Below are positions 43,082 to 50,543 of a DNA stretch of 64,000 bases, one piece after another. The number at the start of each line of letters is the position of its first letter. Within the stretch, counting starts at the first letter, position 1. The notes beneath the pieces are model-generated. The model was not told the DNA's origin and did not search any database. It saw nothing but the letters and a program-made list of their open reading frames with translations. Source of the stretch: Limnochorda sp. L945t (lineage in GTDB: Bacteria > Bacillota > Limnochordia > Limnochordales > Geochordaceae); the NCBI RefSeq assembly GCF_035593305.1, contig NZ_CP141615.1, forward strand, positions 62,001 through 126,000, written 5' to 3'. Made by a program: the position numbers and the translations under genes.

Positions 43082-44443
43082 ATGGCCAAGGTCGCCATCG
43101 TCGGGGCTGGTAGTGTCATCTTCTCGATGCGGCTCGTCCGGGACTTTTGCGTGACCCCCGGGCTGGCAGGCACCACGCTTGCACTCATGGACATCAGCGA
43201 GGAGCGGCTGCAACGGATCTACGACCTGGCGTCGCGCTACGTCGCCGAGACCGGAGCCAGGCTGCGCTTGGAGAAGACGACCCACCGGCGGGAGGCGCTC
43301 GAAGGCAGCGACTTCGTCATCAACACGGTCAAGGTCGGGGGCTACGCCGGCATGGAGGCCGAGCGCGCCATCGCCGAACGTCACGGCTACTACCGGGGCA
43401 TCGATGATCCCGTGAGCGACTACTACGGCGGGTTTGCGGCCTACCACCAGCTCGCCTTCTTCCTCGAAGTTGCCCGGGAGATGGAGGCCGTCTGCCCTGA
43501 TGCGTGGTACCTGCAGGTGGCCAATCCGGTCTTCGAGGGTAGCACCCTCGTGGGCCGGGAGTCGAAGCTGAAGGTCGTGGGGTTTTGCCACGGTTTCAAC
43601 GAGTACGAGGAGATCGTCCGCGCCCTGGAGCTCGATCCGGCCGGGGTCGAGGTACAGGTGGCGGGGTTCAACCACGCGATCTTCCTGACCCGATTCCGGT
43701 ACCGGGGCGAGGATGCCTATCCGCTCCTGGACGAGTGGATCCGCTCGAAGGCCGAGGCCTACTGGGAGAGCCCTGCCTACCTGTACGAGCCGTGGGCGAC
43801 CCAGATGTCCCCGGCGGCGGTGGAGATGTACCGGCTCTACGGGCTGTTTCCCATCGGCGATACGGTGCGCAGCGTATCGCCGTGGTGGTGGCATCGGGAC
43901 CTGCAAGCCAAACGGCGGTGGTTCCCGGCGGGAGGGCCGGACTCGGAGGTGGGGTGGACCTTTCACCTCAACCGGCTGCAGCGAGGGCTGGAGACCATCC
44001 GTGCGGCAGCCGCCAACCCGGAAGTGTCCCTTACCCGGGAGTTCCCGCCTGCGCCGAGCGGGGAGGCCATCGTGCCCTTCATCGACGCGGTCGTCAACGA
44101 CAAGCCGGCGCGCCTGGTCATCAACATTCCCAACCAGGGGGCCATCGCCGGGATACCCGACGACGTCTTCGTGGAGGTCGCGGCCACGGTGCGCGGCCTC
44201 CGGATCGAGCGCGAGCCTGTTGACCGGCTGCCACGCAGGCTGTTGCTCCACGTCTTGCTGCCTCGATGGCTGCGCATGGAGCGGGTTGTACAGGCTTTCC
44301 GGGAGGGCGACCGGACGAGCCTCTTCCTGGCGCTCATGGACGACCCCCGCTCGAGCACGCCGCAACAGGCCGAGGGCCTCATCGAAGAGATCCTCGCCGC
44401 TCCCTGGAACGCCCGGTTGAAGGAGCACTACCGCGCCGGCTAG
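43082..44443 (+). CDS. GH4 family NAD-dependent glycosidase (alpha-galactosidase/6-phospho-glycosidase type)
   Basis: A 453-residue family 4 glycosidase, which uses NAD and Mn for an oxidation-elimination mechanism in the cytoplasm. The dinucleotide fold starts AKVAIVGAGSVIFS, with an acidic residue at the end of the second strand (LALMDISEERL). QVANPVFE near 145, GFCHGFNE (Cys169) and AGFNHAIFL (His198) supply the Mn ligands. The ATG at 43082 is preceded by GAAAGGGG. The AglA-like pattern without an obvious phosphate pocket favours a non-phosphorylated alpha-galactoside or glucuronide, but that is a guess. Its TAG stop overlaps the TAG of the convergent esterase gene. Confidence 0.9.
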   Translation: MAKVAIVGAGSVIFSMRLVRDFCVTPGLAGTTLALMDISEERLQRIYDLASRYVAETGARLRLEKTTHRREALEGSDFVINTVKVGGYAGMEAERAIAERHGYYRGIDDPVSDYYGGFAAYHQLAFFLEVAREMEAVCPDAWYLQVANPVFEGSTLVGRESKLKVVGFCHGFNEYEEIVRALELDPAGVEVQVAGFNHAIFLTRFRYRGEDAYPLLDEWIRSKAEAYWESPAYLYEPWATQMSPAAVEMYRLYGLFPIGDTVRSVSPWWWHRDLQAKRRWFPAGGPDSEVGWTFHLNRLQRGLETIRAAAANPEVSLTREFPPAPSGEAIVPFIDAVVNDKPARLVINIPNQGAIAGIPDDVFVEVAATVRGLRIEREPVDRLPRRLLLHVLLPRWLRMERVVQAFREGDRTSLFLALMDDPRSSTPQQAEGLIEEILAAPWNARLKEHYRAG

Positions 44444-45408
44444 GCTCCGAGCGGGCGGTGGCCCAGCTTCCTGGCGAGCCACCGGATCTTGGCCGTCTCG
44501 TGGGCCGCAGGCACCTCGTGGTAGGCGAACGGGTAAAACCGGAGCTCCTTCTCGCCCCCGGCGTGGTGGAAGGCGGCCATGGTGGTCGACGGCGGGCAGA
44601 CGTTGTCGTTGCCGCCGATCGACCACAACCCCGGCTGCCGGATGCGGCTTGCCAGGTTGACGCCGTCGAAGTAGGAGAGGGTGGCCCACACCTGCTCCTG
44701 CTTCTCCGGCCATCGGCGCAGGTACTTCTCGATCTCGAGATAGGGGCCTTCCGTGGCGATCCGCACGGCCCGCTCGAAGTGGCACAAAAAGGCGATGTCG
44801 GGCGCATAGGCGCAAAGGCGCGGCTCGAGGGCGGCCGTCGCAATGGAGAGGCCGCCTCCCTGGCTTGCGCCGGTGGCGGCCACCCGGGCCGGATCGACGA
44901 AGTCGAGGCTCGTGACGAGATCGAACGCCCTCACGCAGTCCGCGTACGCGCCACGGTAGTAGTACGTCTGCTTCTCCTCGACGCCAATGGTCATCCAGCC
45001 GTGAACGTGACCGCTCGGGTCTTCGGAGGGGTTGGAGGACTCGCCGGCCTGGCCTCGAGTGTCGATGGCGAGGGCGCACCAGCCGAGGTCGGTGTACTTC
45101 AGGAGCTCCCACGGCTGGGGCTTGGAGCCCCCGTACCCGTGGAAGACCAGCACGCAAGGGGCCTTCTCGTCGAGGTGGCGAGGGCGGGCGAGGTACCCGG
45201 CGATCCGGGCGCCTCCAAGGCTCGTGTAGCGCACATGGTAGAAGGCCGTATGACCCCGGGGGAGGTCGAGGGGAACCATCTCCGGGTCGAGCGGGGTAGC
45301 GCGAAGCTCTTGGAGCGTGGCTTCCCAGAACGCGTCGAAATCCGCCGCTTTCGTGAGCGGAGGCTTGTAGGCCCGCAGCTGCTCGAACGGCATGTCGATC
45401 GAAGGCAC
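44440..45408 (-). CDS. CE7 acetyl xylan esterase / cephalosporin-C deacetylase
   Basis: A 322-residue alpha/beta hydrolase that removes acetyl groups from sugars. The catalytic Ser182 lies in ATGASQGGGLS, the Asp in IGGNDNVCPP near 277, and the His in FAYHEVP near 306; HGYGGSKPQPWE at 90-101 is the oxyanion region and DTRGQAGES at 116-124 a CE7 hallmark. The GTG at 45406-45408 gives the usual family N-terminus (xxxxDMPFEQLRAYKPP) and follows GGGAAGGGAGA; upstream in-frame codons are unlikely. Having no signal peptide, it should deacetylate imported oligosaccharides. The nos-operon terminator lies just upstream. Confidence 0.92.
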   Translation of the reverse strand: MPSIDMPFEQLRAYKPPLTKAADFDAFWEATLQELRATPLDPEMVPLDLPRGHTAFYHVRYTSLGGARIAGYLARPRHLDEKAPCVLVFHGYGGSKPQPWELLKYTDLGWCALAIDTRGQAGESSNPSEDPSGHVHGWMTIGVEEKQTYYYRGAYADCVRAFDLVTSLDFVDPARVAATGASQGGGLSIATAALEPRLCAYAPDIAFLCHFERAVRIATEGPYLEIEKYLRRWPEKQEQVWATLSYFDGVNLASRIRQPGLWSIGGNDNVCPPSTTMAAFHHAGGEKELRFYPFAYHEVPAAHETAKIRWLARKLGHRPLGA

Positions 45409-45477
45409 GGACGGGCGTCTCCCTTCCCGAGGCAAGGGGGTTCGGGGGAAGGCGACGGGCTCCTGTCGGGATCCGGC

Positions 45478-45540
45478 AAAAAGAGCCCCGGGGCAGGGGG
45501 TCGCCGCTCACCGCCGCCGTGCCCCGGGGCGAGTCCGGTT
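45478..45540 (-). terminator. Rho-independent terminator of the nos operon
   Basis: On the minus strand TGCCCCGGGGC-type arms (45530-45540 and 45485-45495, 11 bp, perfect) close a 34-nt loop that can fold further, and TTTTT follows (45478-45482). It is 19 nt after the stop of the last nos gene and correctly oriented to end that operon before the esterase gene. Confidence 0.75.
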
Positions 45541-45558
45541 GGGGAGGTGCCGGTGTCC

Positions 45559-46074
45559 CTACTTGCCGTGCTCGGTAGCGCTTCCCATGCGCTTGGCCCG
45601 TTCGGTCATGACATAGTGAGTGGCCTGCTGGAGGTCGAGCAGTTCGCCGCCGTTTTGCGCACGGTAGCTTCGTGCCTCGTCGGCGCTTGCGAAAGCGATG
45701 AGCCCGTAGCGCATCGGCGTGCGGATCTCCGTACGCACGTACGTGGCGGTGCGGGCGTCGGTCCACTCCCCGCTGGGCCAGTCGTGCACGAACGCTCGCA
45801 GGATCTCCTCGTTTTCGGCCACCTTGGTCTTCATGTAGACCAGCAGGCAGCCGATGTCGCAAAACGTGAACTCCCCTGCGCTCGTCACGAGGCCTGCCGA
45901 GTGTTGGACGTCCTTGATGATCATCTGGCACGGGTAGTTGGCACAGCGGCTTTCGCCGGGCACGATCTCCGGGGGCCGGACTGCCTCGCCCACCGCCAGG
46001 GCGCCACCGCTCACCCCCAGCATGAGGATGGCGAGCCCGAGCACGAGCATGCGTCGATCACGAAGCGTTGGCAT
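45559..46074 (-). CDS. nosL: NosL-like copper chaperone (intact copy)
   Basis: A 171-residue NosL family protein, which delivers copper for the NosZ CuZ centre. An N-terminal membrane or signal segment (MLVLGLAILMLGVSGGALA) is followed by CANYPCQMIIKD, a variant of the NosL CxxCGM copper motif with four residues between the Cys, then FTFCDIGCLLVYM and the conserved end DARTATYVRTEIRTPMRYGL. No lipobox Cys is visible, unlike proteobacterial NosL lipoproteins. It is the last nos gene, 27 nt after nosY. A second copy two genes upstream has a nonsense codon, so this one probably carries the function. In this copy the canonical Cys spacing is altered. Confidence 0.85.
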   Translation of the reverse strand: MPTLRDRRMLVLGLAILMLGVSGGALAVGEAVRPPEIVPGESRCANYPCQMIIKDVQHSAGLVTSAGEFTFCDIGCLLVYMKTKVAENEEILRAFVHDWPSGEWTDARTATYVRTEIRTPMRYGLIAFASADEARSYRAQNGGELLDLQQATHYVMTERAKRMGSATEHGK

Positions 46075-46101
46075 GGCCGGATACGAACCTCCTTTTCCGT
46101 T

Positions 46102-46929
46102 TCAGAAGTCCTGCTGTTCGAAGCTGCGACACGCTACGAACAGCGGCAGCACCAACCACAGTCCCACGGCGAGGGGCAAGAGGACCCAACCGCCGACGTC
46201 GCTGAGGGTCGCCGACAGGACGGCGCCGGGCGCACCCAGGCTCGCCCTGGCTCCGATGAGCAAGAGGCCGAGCACGCGCACCAGGTCGACCGGGTTGGCC
46301 ATCACCATCGACAGCAGGAGCGGCCGGACGACCTCGCCGCTCAGCATCACGCTGAGCCCCATCGCGACCAGGTCGTACAGCACGACGAGCAGGCCCCACA
46401 CGATGATGGCGCCGCCGAGGGCCCGGCTACGATCCCGGGAGGTGATCCCGAGGAGCACCCCTATTCCCAGGGAAATGGCGACGAGCAGCACCGACAGGCC
46501 GACGATCCCCAGATACCGCAGCCATCCCTCGGTGCCCGCCCGCATGGCGATGACGAAACCCGCGGCGCCGAAGGCGACCAGGGTCGAACCAGCCAGCGCC
46601 GCACCCACGCCCAGGTAGCGGCCCACCACCACCTCGCTGCGTGTGACGGGTTGGGCGAGTATCAGGTGGTGGCCCTCCCGCTCGCCCGAAAAGAGCAGCG
46701 AACCGACTGCAAGGGCGACCAGCGGCAGCACCAGGGTGATGACACTCAGAAGGCTCATCGATGTCCTGACGAACCCGACGAACCCGCTGAACCCGGTGTG
46801 GAACATCCCGAAGTAGGAAAGGGAAAGCGCCAGTGCGGCGAACACGATGGCGAAAACCCCGGACCACCGTGCCCGGCTCACCACCCGGAACTCCCAGCGG
46901 GCGACGTCTCGCAGCGTAGCGGCTCTCAC
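46102..46929 (-). CDS. nosY: NosY-like ABC permease
   Basis: A 275-residue ABC-2 type membrane subunit of the NosDFY complex, which is needed to assemble the copper centre of NosZ. Six helices are visible, the first near residues 24-44 (VFAIVFAALALSLSYFGMF). FSGEREGHHLILAQPVTRSEVVVGRYLG near 81 is the conserved cytoplasmic motif and SFEQQDF the C-terminus. The GTG at 46927-46929 overlaps the TGA of the preceding nosL frame (GTGA), which shows that frame was once translated to its end. Confidence 0.9.
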   Translation of the reverse strand: MRAATLRDVARWEFRVVSRARWSGVFAIVFAALALSLSYFGMFHTGFSGFVGFVRTSMSLLSVITLVLPLVALAVGSLLFSGEREGHHLILAQPVTRSEVVVGRYLGVGAALAGSTLVAFGAAGFVIAMRAGTEGWLRYLGIVGLSVLLVAISLGIGVLLGITSRDRSRALGGAIIVWGLLVVLYDLVAMGLSVMLSGEVVRPLLLSMVMANPVDLVRVLGLLLIGARASLGAPGAVLSATLSDVGGWVLLPLAVGLWLVLPLFVACRSFEQQDF

Positions 46930-47414
46930 CGCCGCGCCTCCTCTCGCAGGAGGTCCATCGCGGCCACCTCGTCATAGGTCATGACCCGGCCGCCGTGCTC
47001 CCGGGCCATCGCCTCCGCCTCTCCACGGTCCCGAAGGGTGACCAGGCCGTAGAGCATGGGAGTCTTGTGATGCGTGGTGACCCACCATGCGGTACGGGCG
47101 TCCAGCTACTGCTGGGTGTTCCAGTCGGGCACGTAGGCGGCGCGTACGCCTTTCCAATCGGGATGGTGGCGGAGTTGGTAGACCACCAGGCAGCCGACGT
47201 CGCAGAACTTGAGGACCCGATCGGTGGTGATCATCTGCGCGGCCGAGCGCGGGTCGGTCAAGACCATGCCGCACTCGACGCAATCGTCCACTCCGTAGAG
47301 CACCTGGGCCGGAGGCGGTGGGCCCTGGGAGCGCGTCGCCAGCCCCACGGCGACGGCGCCGGCCGCCAGTGCGATACCCGCCAGGATCACGGTGAGCTTC
47401 CCCCGCCCTGTCAC
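46926..47414 (-). pseudogene. nosL: Second nosL copy interrupted by an in-frame TAG
   Basis: A NosL-like frame of 162 codons broken by a single TAG at 47106-47108 (codon 103). Before the stop: signal segment, CVECGM (the canonical NosL copper motif, Cys near 44), FCDVGCLVVYQ and VPDWNTQQ. After it the same frame continues with LDARTAWWVTTHHKTPMLYGL and another 40 codons, ending exactly on the nosY start (GTGA). Aligned to the intact copy, the TAG sits where that copy has Trp (SGEWTDART), so one TGG to TAG change explains it. Either a recent nonsense mutation, a sequencing error, or readthrough. Truncated at 102 residues it would still hold the copper motif. Confidence 0.85.
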
Positions 47415-47420
47415 AGCCGC

Positions 47421-48398
47421 TCACCTCGCCTTTCCGTTGGTCGGTACCTCGCCGGCCTGGGGGGATGCGGCCGGCTGGACCCGGCCCATGTAGGCAGTGA
47501 GGAGTTCTTCGAGGCTCGTCCGGCCGGTCCGGAATTCGCGCGGGGCGTACCCGGCGCGGTGGAGTTCGCTCAAGAGCTCCAGGGCCCGATCCGCCGTGCA
47601 GGACAGCACCAGCTGCCCGCCCGAGTTGGTGCCGACCCGTATCCCGAGCCGCTCCAGGTATCCCCGGGCTCCCGCGACATCGTCGACGGTCACGTGGAGA
47701 CGGCTCTCGAGGCGCCCGGCCACGGCGTGCGCCGACTCGTCCGCCACGACCCGTCCCGACTCCAGGATGACGATGCGGTCCGCGCTGTGCATGGCATCCT
47801 CGAGCAGGTGGCTCGAGACCAGTGCGCACCCGCCCCGCTGCCGTACCTGGGCCAGGATGTCGCGCAGGCGCTGGCGGCCTTCCACGTCGAGGTTGAGGGC
47901 GGGCTCGTCGAGCAGCAGCACCCTCGGCTCGCCGAGCAGCACCTGCGCCAGCGCGAGGCGCTGGAGCATACCCCCGGACAGCTCCCGCACCAGGCGAGTC
48001 TCCAGGCCCGCCAACCCCACGGCCTCCAAAGCGGCGGTGATCACGCCGGACACGTCCCGCAGGCCCGGCAACCGGAGCGTGGCGAAAAACTCCAGGACTT
48101 CCCAAAGCTCCATGGTCTCACCGAGGAAGACCCGTTGAGGCAGGAAGCCGAGTTGTTGCTTGGCCGGCAGCGACCCGGCGGGGTGCCCCAGCACCCAGGC
48201 TCTCCCTTCGGATGGCCAGGTCAGACCGGCCAGCACCTTGAGCAGGGTGCTCTTGCCGGCGCCGTTGGGTCCCACCAGGGCCACGATCTCGCCGGGCCCC
48301 ACCGTGAGGGACACGTGGTCGAGCGCCACGACCTCGCCGTAACGCTTGGACGCCCCCTCCACGTGGAGCAGGGGAACGTCCTCATGGGACGTGTTCAT
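47421..48398 (-). CDS. nosF: NosF-like ABC ATPase
   Basis: A 325-residue ATPase of the NosDFY maturation complex. Walker A GPNGAGKST is near residues 43-51, the signature LSGGMLQRLALAQ near 139, Walker B VLLLDEPALNLD near 157, and the switch His in SSHLLEDAMHSADR. A C-terminal domain of about 95 residues follows, as in other NosF proteins. The ATG at 48396-48398 overlaps the nosD stop (ATGA), and its stop is 6 nt before the second nosL copy. Confidence 0.93.
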   Translation of the reverse strand: MNTSHEDVPLLHVEGASKRYGEVVALDHVSLTVGPGEIVALVGPNGAGKSTLLKVLAGLTWPSEGRAWVLGHPAGSLPAKQQLGFLPQRVFLGETMELWEVLEFFATLRLPGLRDVSGVITAALEAVGLAGLETRLVRELSGGMLQRLALAQVLLGEPRVLLLDEPALNLDVEGRQRLRDILAQVRQRGGCALVSSHLLEDAMHSADRIVILESGRVVADESAHAVAGRLESRLHVTVDDVAGARGYLERLGIRVGTNSGGQLVLSCTADRALELLSELHRAGYAPREFRTGRTSLEELLTAYMGRVQPAASPQAGEVPTNGKAR

Positions 48399-49798
48399 CC
48401 CCGTCGTCCCCCTCTCCGCCTGCGTCCTCCCGCCCGAAGGATCCCGAAGCCGGCCACACACGCTGCCACGGAGACGGTCGCACTCCACGCCACGGGTTGC
48501 TGCGCTTCAGAGGCACCCAGGCGATCCAGGAGGTCCCGGGGCACCGGGCGAGGCCGCATCACCGGGTAGCGGTCGAGCGCCTGAGGCCGGTCGAGCAGAG
48601 GAAAGGCGCGCTCGGCCAGGGCCACCGCCGCCACCGCCGGGCTCTGGAAAAACAGCTTGAGCTCGGGGTAGCTCTCGACCAGGTGGCCGAAGACCTCGCT
48701 GGCGTCGAACGGGACGTCGCCCACCCCGTTGCCGTCGAGGTCGTACCCGCGGTACTGGCTCCAGTAGTTGCCCCGGCCGACGCCGTCGTCCCATCGCTGC
48801 CGGTGGTTGCCGGGGCTGAGGTAGACGCCTTCCCCGTTGGCCGCGAAGGTATTCGCGACGAAAACGTTGTCCTGAGAACTCGCCAGGATGCGCGCGGCTA
48901 TCTCGTTGGCCGCCACGAAGTTGTTGCGCAGCGTGCACCGGACCGCGAAGTCGAGGGAGAGGCCGGTCTCGTTGGCGAGCACCAGGTTATCTTCGACCAT
49001 GGCCCCGTCGGCGTCTTTCAAGAAGAGCCCGTAAGCCCCGTAACCGTAGCTCTTGGCGAAGACGTTGCGCCGCACCACGAGCCGCTTGGAGTACATGATG
49101 GCCGAGGCCACGCCGTTGCCGACGAAGACGTTCTCTTCGAAGACGTTGTCGTCGGAGAACATGTAGTGCAACCCAATGCGGCCTCTCTCGATGCGGTTGG
49201 ACGCAATCCGGTTATGGGAGGCGAACTCGACGTAGATCCCGTCGCGCGGCGTGATGATGTGGTTGTGTTCGACGACGTTGCCGTTGGAGTTGTAGAGGCG
49301 GATGCCGTCACCTCGGTCGTGCTCGATCAGTTCGGCCAGGCCTTCGATGCGGTTGTGCCGGATGACGTTGGCATGACCGCCCCACACGTGAATTCCGAAG
49401 AGCACGCGACGCAGCGTGTTTCGCTCGATCACGTTGTCGTTGCCCAGCACCTTGATGCCCGATTCGTCCCGCCAAAGGCGGTGCCCGCCTCCCACGACGG
49501 TCATACCCCGTACCGTGACGCCGTTTGCTTTGATCGTGATCACGTCGCCTTCGGGGCCGCCGTCCACCACGGCCCCGGGGAGCCCCTCCAGCACCACGCG
49601 CTTGTCGATGATCACGTTCTCCCGGTAAACGCCGGGGTGGACTCGGATGACGTCCCCGTTGGACGCGGCGTTCAAGGCAGCAGAGATGGTGGGGTAGGTC
49701 GTGGCGCTGCCGACCTCCAGCACGGCGGCGCCGGCGCGCTCGAAGCCCGGGGCGAGCGCCGCCAGGACGCAACACGCTACGGTAGCCCAGCGCCTCAC
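48395..49798 (-). CDS. nosD: NosD-like periplasmic beta-helix protein
   Basis: A 467-residue exported beta-helix protein needed for CuZ assembly. A signal peptide (VACCVLAALAPGFERAGA) leads into TYPTISAALNAASNGDVIRVHPGVYREN, then repeated coils of the NxIxxN kind (DNVIERNTL, ANVIRHNRIEG, HNRIASNRIERG, DNVFEENVFVGNG). The NYWSQYRGYDLDGNGVGD motif near 360 is a NosD hallmark. A C-terminal hydrophobic segment plus Arg/Gly tail (ACVAGFGILRAGGRRRRGG) probably anchors it to the membrane. The GTG at 49796-49798 overlaps the nosB stop. Confidence 0.93.
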   Translation of the reverse strand: MRRWATVACCVLAALAPGFERAGAAVLEVGSATTYPTISAALNAASNGDVIRVHPGVYRENVIIDKRVVLEGLPGAVVDGGPEGDVITIKANGVTVRGMTVVGGGHRLWRDESGIKVLGNDNVIERNTLRRVLFGIHVWGGHANVIRHNRIEGLAELIEHDRGDGIRLYNSNGNVVEHNHIITPRDGIYVEFASHNRIASNRIERGRIGLHYMFSDDNVFEENVFVGNGVASAIMYSKRLVVRRNVFAKSYGYGAYGLFLKDADGAMVEDNLVLANETGLSLDFAVRCTLRNNFVAANEIAARILASSQDNVFVANTFAANGEGVYLSPGNHRQRWDDGVGRGNYWSQYRGYDLDGNGVGDVPFDASEVFGHLVESYPELKLFFQSPAVAAVALAERAFPLLDRPQALDRYPVMRPRPVPRDLLDRLGASEAQQPVAWSATVSVAACVAGFGILRAGGRRRRGGRRG

Positions 49799-50436
49799 GG
49801 CTTTGTCGCTCCTGCCTTTGGGGCGTGCAGGTGCTCGGTGAGGGACGCGCTGCGAGACTGGCGGGCGGGGGCCGACGTGATCCAGGCGTAGAAGACGAGC
49901 GCCATGCCCGCCAGGAAAAGGATGGCCCCCCAGTTGAAGTAGCTGAGGGTGGTGAAGTTGGCCAGGCGGTTCCATCCGATGACGGGGGGCATGAAGGGAT
50001 CGATGCGAATGGGAGCCTTCGGATCGAGGTCGTGCCCGTACCGGTACAACCAGCGGTAAAGGTCGTACAGCAGCAGGAGGAGCGCAGGGCTGGCCGTGAC
50101 GAGGGCCCCGGCGAGCCAGCGGCGCCGCGTGAGCGCTGCCACTAACATGATCGCCGCCACCGCGACGAAAGCCGGCGGCAGGTAGCGAAACTCGGGGAAG
50201 TCGGCGGCGTCGATGGGCTTCATCCCGATGTAGTGATTGAGGCTGTTGATGACGTCGATCCGCCCGCCGAGTTTGTGGGCGTAGACGTGCAGCTTGAGCC
50301 CCTCCGGGTACTGGGGAGCCCCGAGTCGTAGCGACCACAAGGGTCCCAGGAAGGAAAGCGCCACGCACAGAGCGGCCAGTAACATCGCCAACCGAGCGCG
50401 CCGGTCCAGCGTACCGGCGAACAGCCATCGGCCCAT
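49795..50436 (-). CDS. nosB: NosB-like membrane protein of clade II nos operons
   Basis: A 213-residue membrane protein with about five helices (near residues 15-33, 85-103, 110-128, 163-180) and a conserved-looking external loop (APQYPEGLKLHVYAHKLGGRIDVINSLNHYIGMKPI). Its place directly after nosZ and before nosD is that of nosB, a gene typical of clade II nos clusters whose role in N2O reduction is unknown. The assignment rests on position and topology more than on a motif I can recall. It lies 107 nt downstream of nosZ, on the same strand. Confidence 0.7.
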   Translation of the reverse strand: MGRWLFAGTLDRRARLAMLLAALCVALSFLGPLWSLRLGAPQYPEGLKLHVYAHKLGGRIDVINSLNHYIGMKPIDAADFPEFRYLPPAFVAVAAIMLVAALTRRRWLAGALVTASPALLLLLYDLYRWLYRYGHDLDPKAPIRIDPFMPPVIGWNRLANFTTLSYFNWGAILFLAGMALVFYAWITSAPARQSRSASLTEHLHAPKAGATKP

Positions 50437-50543
50437 GGTTTCGGGGTACGCCTCCTGTCAATGGGATCAGGACGGGGCAGCCCGGCTGCCGGCGGGCCGT
50501 GCCATCACCTCCCGCCGCCGGCAGCCGCATGGCGTGGTGTCCG

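Noticed and set aside
42989-45931. A 980-residue open frame on the minus strand opposite the GH4 gene and across the esterase
   Set aside because: It is a by-product of high GC content. Its translation is rich in Arg, Pro and Gly and has no family motif, while GH4 and CE7 are clear in the other frames.
46926-47414. TAG as pyrrolysine or reassigned sense codon
   Set aside because: TAG ends several other genes normally in this window, and the intact NosL has Trp at this position, so a plain TGG to TAG change is simpler.
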